Source: Sulfurovum sp.
GTDB taxonomy: Bacteria; Campylobacterota; Campylobacteria; Campylobacterales; Sulfurovaceae
Length of the DNA stretch: 9,425 bases
Direction: 5' to 3'
Assembly (NCBI GenBank): GCA_020726085.1
Contig: DYTG01000069.1
Location: forward strand, 1-9,425
In this document: positions 5,875-9,425 of the stretch, one piece after another
Numbering within the stretch: position 1 is the stretch's first letter
Layout of the letters: each line of letters starts with the position of its first letter
The notes under the pieces: generated by a model
Told to the model about the DNA's origin: nothing
What the model saw: the letters and a program-made list of their open reading frames with translations, nothing else
Database searches by the model: none
Position numbers and translations under genes: made by a program

Positions 5875-6742
5875 TTTAATAGTTAAAGCACTGGCATTTT
5901 CAGCAGTATTGATTATTGCGACATTTGTAGTTATGAAGCAAATGAATGTTAATTTGGATGACCCAATCAACCAACTTACATTTCTAGGTGCTATCGTAAT
6001 TGCTGTATTATCATTTGGTGTATCTGCAAAGTATATCAATCAAATGAAGACAGACAAGGCTGAGGGTGAATTAGCCAAGGAAAATTGGGATGGAATCGGT
6101 GAGTATAAAAATGAACTGCCTCCAGGCTGGGCTTATTCGTTTTTAGCTACAATGATTTGGGGTATTTGGTACTTTTTGGTTGGTTATCCACTCAATGCTT
6201 TTTCGCAAGTGGGTCAATACAATGAGGAAGTAAAAGCTTACAATGAAAAGTTTCAAGAGCATCACAAAAATCCAAACAAAGAGATGGGTGAGTCGATTTT
6301 CTTAGTACAGTGTGCTCCTTGTCACGGTGAAACAGGAGATGGTCTTTCGGGTAAAGCACAAGATTTTACATCAAGATTTACCAAAGAACAAGTTCTTCAT
6401 GTCATTAAAAACGGTCAAAATCAACTCAAATATCCAATGGGTGCAATGCCTGCGGGTATGGCAGCGGGTGCTGATGCTGAAGCAATCGCAACGTATGTAG
6501 CTAATGGTATGAAAGGTGAAGCACCTGCATCGTTTGTAGCGTGTGCATCGTGTCATGGAGCTGATGGCAAAGGAATGAACGGTATGTCACCCAATTTGGC
6601 TGAGTATGATGAAACCGTTGTGGTTAATACGCTTAAGAATGGTAAAAAAGGCAATATCGGTACAATGCCATCGTTTAATACTATGCTTACAGATGTTCAG
6701 ATGAAATCATTGTCGGCTTATATTTCGACTTTGAAGCAATAA
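5867..6742 (+). CDS. ccoP: cbb3-type cytochrome c oxidase subunit III, di-heme cytochrome c
   Basis: CcoP accepts electrons from soluble cytochrome c or the bc1 complex and passes them to CcoO. The 291-residue protein has three hydrophobic segments (about residues 5-23, 37-55 and 89-107) and then two cytochrome c domains. The heme motifs are CAPCH (C149, C152, H153) and CASCH (C226, C229, H230), with candidate axial methionines M194 (GAMPAG) and M267 (GTMPSF). The conserved PPGW-Y stretch before the third helix (residues 85-90) is typical of the family. The ATG lies inside the ccoQ reading frame, with AAGGGAGG (5851-5858) 8 nt upstream. The following gene starts 10 nt after its stop. Confidence 0.97.
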   Translation: MNSLIVKALAFSAVLIIATFVVMKQMNVNLDDPINQLTFLGAIVIAVLSFGVSAKYINQMKTDKAEGELAKENWDGIGEYKNELPPGWAYSFLATMIWGIWYFLVGYPLNAFSQVGQYNEEVKAYNEKFQEHHKNPNKEMGESIFLVQCAPCHGETGDGLSGKAQDFTSRFTKEQVLHVIKNGQNQLKYPMGAMPAGMAAGADAEAIATYVANGMKGEAPASFVACASCHGADGKGMNGMSPNLAEYDETVVVNTLKNGKKGNIGTMPSFNTMLTDVQMKSLSAYISTLKQ

Positions 6743-6752
6743 GGAGTAGATT

Positions 6753-6983
6753 ATGGCAGAAAATACTAACAGAGGTGTGTTTGTCTTGGATGGTGTTACG
6801 GGTATGTTGATTGCTACTGTATTGCTTTTGACAATCTTAGCGGGTTTAACAGTATGGGGTATTAGCGTACAAAAAAAGAGTGCAGCAAACTATTACGACG
6901 CAACACCGTTAACGAGTAGCCTAGATAATGTCAAAGCCAACAGTAGAGATAATGCACAGCATGCATTTAAAGATGCACAATAA
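6753..6983 (+). CDS. DUF4006 family small membrane protein
   Basis: This 76-residue protein has a short polar N-terminus containing GVFVLDGVTGML, one membrane helix (about residues 16-37) and a polar C-terminal tail. It resembles DUF4006, a family found next to ccoP in Campylobacter and relatives. Its function is unknown; an accessory role in cbb3 oxidase stability or assembly is inferred from the constant neighbourhood. The ATG is supported by TAAGGAG overlapping the ccoP stop. It is separated by 12 nt from the microprotein gene that follows. Confidence 0.85.
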   Translation: MAENTNRGVFVLDGVTGMLIATVLLLTILAGLTVWGISVQKKSAANYYDATPLTSSLDNVKANSRDNAQHAFKDAQ

Positions 6984-6995
6984 AAGGGGCTTATA

Positions 6996-7097
6996 ATGAT
7001 ATCAATTATGGATAAAGTACTTAGCTGGGGAATGGTTTTGATGGCACTCATTACATTGTGGTCTGTTTTGACAGACAATCATCTATTTATCAACTAA
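6996..7097 (+). CDS. 33-residue single-helix membrane microprotein in the cco operon
   Basis: This is a short gene that automated calling often misses. ATG 6996 has AAGGGG (6984-6989) 6 nt upstream, the same spacing as ccoN and ccoQ, and the frame ends at TAA 7095-7097. The product begins MISIMDKVLSWGM, continues with a hydrophobic helix (about residues 9-25, with two Trp), and ends in the polar TDNHLFIN. It lies 12 nt after the DUF4006 gene and 2 nt before the next start, so it fits the packing of the operon. I do not recognise a named family. By analogy with CydX- or CcoM-type small subunits it may bind the oxidase, but that is inference. An internal ATG at codon 5 is a less likely start. 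Confidence 0.75.
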   Translation: MISIMDKVLSWGMVLMALITLWSVLTDNHLFIN

Positions 7098-7099
7098 AT

Positions 7100-7708
7100 A
7101 TGCAAATCAAAAGTATAGTATGGGCTTTTGCCCTGCTTGCTTTGTTCTCTCACAGGCTTAACGCAAATAATATTCTTAAAGATGATTTTGTATCCATTCA
7201 AGCTAGACCCATTGTTCAAGATATTATTGTCGAAGCAAAACAAAAGTTAGGTATTCATATCTATGTGGTGAGTTCCAACGAAAAGCTGGAGCAAAATGCA
7301 AATCTATTTGAATACGTCAAAGCCTATGAGAGTAATATTAGTAAGCCGTATGTAGTACTCGTTTTTGTGCCTCGGTCTATGCGTGTTGGACTTATTCCTT
7401 CCTCAACAGATGTCGCTTCACTTTATAGTGCAAGTGATGTAAAAGCTGCATTAATAGATGTAATAGCATCTGTTGATAAAAATAAATTAGATGATAAGTA
7501 TAATATTGGTATAGTGCAAGGCGTATCTGAACTCGCCGAACAAATAGCCAAATCCAAAGGCGTTGTTTTAACTAAAGTGATACCCAATGACACCAAAGAG
7601 GTAATTAATATCTTTCGATACATTGTCTATATTGGGACTGCTTTTGTGATTTGGATTTTTATGTTTAGACCATTATTAAGGAGATTTAACAATGAAAACA
7701 ACTCATAA
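7100..7708 (+). CDS. Exported/membrane protein of unknown function (possible TPM-like fold)
   Basis: The 202-residue product has a signal peptide (about residues 1-22, hydrophobic core IVWAFALLALF, possible cleavage after LNA). A periplasmic domain follows, with alternating strands and helices (DIIVEAKQKLGIHIYVVSS, then PYVVLVFVPRSMRVGL). A C-terminal membrane helix (about 171-190) and a basic tail end it. The pattern of a helix followed by IHIYVV and a later VVLVF strand recalls TPM domains, but I cannot confirm this. I choose ATG 7100, which gives a clean signal peptide; a GTG-type start at 7058 would fuse 14 odd residues read out of frame across the microprotein gene. No ribosome site precedes 7100, and the upstream stop is 2 nt away, so translation is probably coupled. 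Its last 17 nt overlap the FixH-like gene. Confidence 0.8.
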   Translation: MQIKSIVWAFALLALFSHRLNANNILKDDFVSIQARPIVQDIIVEAKQKLGIHIYVVSSNEKLEQNANLFEYVKAYESNISKPYVVLVFVPRSMRVGLIPSSTDVASLYSASDVKAALIDVIASVDKNKLDDKYNIGIVQGVSELAEQIAKSKGVVLTKVIPNDTKEVINIFRYIVYIGTAFVIWIFMFRPLLRRFNNENNS

Positions 7709-8243
7709 AGAGAAGACCTATTGGCCTCACATGATTGTGGGGTTTTTGTTTATGGCAATTGCATTGGGCTATTGGACGATTAAGTCAGCCTCTTCAATGC
7801 CTGTACAAGAGTCCAACACCTATATGCAAAAGTATCAACTTGTCGATATCAATATCAATGAGATGATAGCAAAAAAAGAGGCGTTTGATAGAGATTTTAC
7901 AATTGAACTTTTGGATAAAAAAAGCATTGTCAATGAAGACAACAAACACTCCAACCTCAAAAAGTTTGAATACATCGAGCTTAGACAAGGCAAAAATAGT
8001 TTTCAATTTTATATTAAGAATTTGGGCGATGCAACGCTGCAAGAACCTAAAGTGAGTTTTCTTTTGACAAGACCCCATACACGTCAAGATGATTACTATA
8101 TCCAAAATATTGGCTTAAGCAATGGTAATTATAGCGTTGATGGTGTTGAAATATCCAAAAAAGGTCGATATGTGATTCAATTTCTGGTTGATACTAGCGA
8201 CGGTCGTATCGGGTATTTTCAAAAAGATGCCTATTTAAATTAA
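7692..8243 (+). CDS. FixH/CcoH-like cbb3 oxidase assembly protein
   Basis: This 183-residue protein has an N-terminal membrane helix (about residues 11-30) opened by the YWPHMIVG motif and followed by GYWTIKSASSMPVQESN, the conserved entry to FixH-family proteins. The rest is a beta-rich periplasmic domain. FixH/CcoH is needed for assembly or stability of the cbb3 oxidase, and its position downstream of ccoNOQP supports the call. The usual partners CcoG, CcoI and CcoS are not in this window. ATG 7692 has AAGGAG (7678-7683) 8 nt upstream, inside the preceding gene. The stop is followed by a 49-nt gap before the FAD oxidoreductase, with no terminator in it. Confidence 0.82.
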   Translation: MKTTHKEKTYWPHMIVGFLFMAIALGYWTIKSASSMPVQESNTYMQKYQLVDININEMIAKKEAFDRDFTIELLDKKSIVNEDNKHSNLKKFEYIELRQGKNSFQFYIKNLGDATLQEPKVSFLLTRPHTRQDDYYIQNIGLSNGNYSVDGVEISKKGRYVIQFLVDTSDGRIGYFQKDAYLN

Positions 8244-8292
8244 AGAAGAGATTTTGTGAACCAAAGCTTCAAAAAGTTCAATGAGAGATAGT

Positions 8293-9387
8293 ATGTACGA
8301 TGCTGTAGTGGTGGGTGCGGGTGTTGCGGGTTGTGCCATTGCCTATACTTTGCACCAAAAGGGATTAAAAGTTTGTGTCGTTGATAGAAATAGCCAAATC
8401 GCTTCAGGCGGTAGCGGTGCGGCGGGTGCTTTTGTATCGCCCAAAATCGGCAAAGCCTCCTCTTTGCACTCTCTTACCAATGAAGCTTTTGCGTTTGCTG
8501 TTAAGTTTTATCAAACCCATTTTCCTCAATACTTCCACAAAACAGGCATAATACGCATTCCCAAAGATGACAGAGACAATCAAAACTTTGCTCTCTACCG
8601 TGCGTTTAACTATCCCTACTTCAAAGATATAAAAGCTCATACCATCCAATCTTTGGGTATTCAAAGCCCTTACGATGGCTTTTTATTTGAAGAGGGAGGT
8701 GTGGTCGATGCCAAAGAGATGTGTGAGGCGTTGATGGGGGGGGTGGAGTTTACATCTGTTGAGATTCACAAAATAGAACAAAAAGAGGGCTATTGGAAGC
8801 TCAATGAAGCAATGAAATGTCGTTTCCTTGTGTTGGCGACGGGGTATCACAATGAGCTTATTGATATTGAATACATGGGCATTGGCGGTGTTTGGGGGTG
8901 TCGAGGGGATTTTAAAAGTTCGCTCAATATTGGCACATCAATCCACCAAGATCTCTCTATCTCTCAAAACATGGGGGGTATTATCAAAATCGGTGCAACC
9001 CACTCTCGCGATGCTTCACACCCTCTTTTGCCCAATCCTCTTGAATCTCTAATGCAAAAGGCTTCAAGGCTGATTGATACGACGCAATTGGAGCTTGTGG
9101 AGGTTTTTTGCGGTGTACGTTCGGGCTCGAAGGATTATGCCCCGTTGGTTGGAGGCGTAGTCGATAGTGCTTATATGCTCCAAAACTATCCCCAAATCCA
9201 AAAAGGTGCGAAAGCTCCATTAAAAAGCATCGAAAATCTCTTTGTCATCAATGGATTGGGCGGAAGAGGATTTGTATTGGCACCGCTAATGGCTCATAAG
9301 CTGATGCAATTTATCCTTGAGGGCAAAAGCATAGACGAACGCATTGACCCCAATAGACTCTTTTTCAAATGGGCAAGAAGATTATAA
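8293..9387 (+). CDS. MnmC-type FAD-dependent oxidoreductase (standalone DAO domain)
   Basis: This 364-residue flavoprotein has an N-terminal Rossmann motif GAGVAG (8-13), with D31 at the end of the second strand to bind the FAD ribose. It continues with ASGGSGAAGAFVSP and ends with GVRSGSKDYAPLVGG and GLGGRG (321-326), which close the FAD site in DAO-family enzymes. These segments resemble the C-terminal oxidase domain of MnmC, which trims cmnm5 to nm5 on tRNA wobble uridine; the methyltransferase half is absent. A glycine/amino-acid oxidase role is the alternative. ATG 8293 gives a typical MYDAVVVG start; ATG 8281 is also in frame, and neither has a good ribosome site. A G8 tract at 8736-8743 interrupts codons 148-151. 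The gene is the last complete one and is probably co-transcribed with the cco genes, but shows no functional link to them. Confidence 0.8.
   Translation: MYDAVVVGAGVAGCAIAYTLHQKGLKVCVVDRNSQIASGGSGAAGAFVSPKIGKASSLHSLTNEAFAFAVKFYQTHFPQYFHKTGIIRIPKDDRDNQNFALYRAFNYPYFKDIKAHTIQSLGIQSPYDGFLFEEGGVVDAKEMCEALMGGVEFTSVEIHKIEQKEGYWKLNEAMKCRFLVLATGYHNELIDIEYMGIGGVWGCRGDFKSSLNIGTSIHQDLSISQNMGGIIKIGATHSRDASHPLLPNPLESLMQKASRLIDTTQLELVEVFCGVRSGSKDYAPLVGGVVDSAYMLQNYPQIQKGAKAPLKSIENLFVINGLGGRGFVLAPLMAHKLMQFILEGKSIDERIDPNRLFFKWARRL
8736..8743 (+). repeat. Homopolymeric G8 tract within the FAD oxidoreductase
   Basis: Eight consecutive Gs read as ATG GGG GGG GTG in frame. Adding one G leads to TGA after a few codons (TAC ATC TGT TGA). 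Losing one G leads to TAG shortly after (TTC ACA AAA TAG). The tract is a candidate slippage site that would switch the gene off. Confidence 0.6.
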
Positions 9388-9425
9388 CCGATGTTACGCA
9401 CTTTGCCCAACATTTCATTTTTAAA

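Noticed and set aside
7058..7099. Extended start of the exported protein at 7058
   Set aside because: The extra residues are a second-frame reading of the microprotein gene and would bury the signal peptide. ATG 7100 gives a clean one.
7794..8105. 103-codon minus-strand frame antisense to the FixH-like gene
   Set aside because: No ribosome site, no recognisable domain, and it lies wholly within a gene with strong family motifs.
8257..8280. Inverted repeat TGAAC-N14-GTTCA before the flavoprotein
   Set aside because: A 5-bp stem with a long loop and no T tail is expected by chance.
9371..9408. Possible terminator after the flavoprotein (GGGCAA pairing with TTGCCC)
   Set aside because: The stem is only 6 bp with a 26-nt loop and half of it is inside the coding region; there is no T run directly after it.
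9391..9425. Possible next gene beginning at ATG 9391 (MLRTLPNISFL...)
   Set aside because: Only 11 codons are visible before the window ends, with no ribosome site and no recognisable motif. It remains possible because it lies 3 nt after the flavoprotein stop.

Overview
The window looks like chromosomal DNA of a Campylobacterota (epsilonproteobacterial) bacterium, most likely near the Sulfurimonas/Sulfuricurvum/Sulfurovum group. The basis is the single-gene atpE with an N-terminal leader and ARNP loop, the Campylobacter-type ccoNOQP layout followed by a DUF4006 gene and a FixH-like gene, the AT-rich promoters with clear TATAAT -10 boxes and poor -35 boxes, and AAGGA-type ribosome binding sites. 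The genus call is inference from remembered family members; no search was run.

Layout. (1) 1-696, minus: a membrane-anchored N-acetylmuramoyl-L-alanine amidase (Amidase_3 type) that runs off the left edge and has an unclear start. (2) 697-872: a divergent promoter region with two TATAAT boxes facing apart and a roughly 93-nt atpE leader. (3) 873-1184, plus: atpE, the F1Fo ATP synthase c-ring subunit, standing alone and closed by a strong intrinsic terminator. (4) 1227-3269, minus: a two-gene unit of a DUF3817 membrane protein and a compact cytoplasmic molybdopterin/[4Fe-4S] oxidoreductase. (5) 3270-3489: a divergent AT-rich regulatory region with several perfect palindromes. (6) 3490-9387, plus: a tightly packed run of ccoN, ccoO, ccoQ, ccoP, DUF4006, a 33-residue membrane microprotein, a signal-peptide/TM protein of unknown function, a FixH/CcoH-like assembly factor, and a standalone MnmC-type FAD oxidoreductase.

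How it works together. The cco genes encode the cbb3-type cytochrome c oxidase, a high-affinity proton-pumping terminal oxidase for low oxygen. All the expected heme and CuB ligands are visible. The trailing small genes are close or overlapping, which suggests co-transcription and a role in assembly or stability of the oxidase. AtpE belongs to the enzyme that spends the proton gradient the oxidase builds, though it is transcribed separately.

Most of the window is ordinary core metabolism. The points worth a second look are the palindromes over the ccoN promoter, the 33-residue microprotein, the G8 tract inside the FAD oxidoreductase (both slipped frames stop at once), the amidase start that may use a non-canonical codon, and the structured leader of atpE. 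I see no CRISPR array, insertion sequence, phage gene, tRNA or rRNA.
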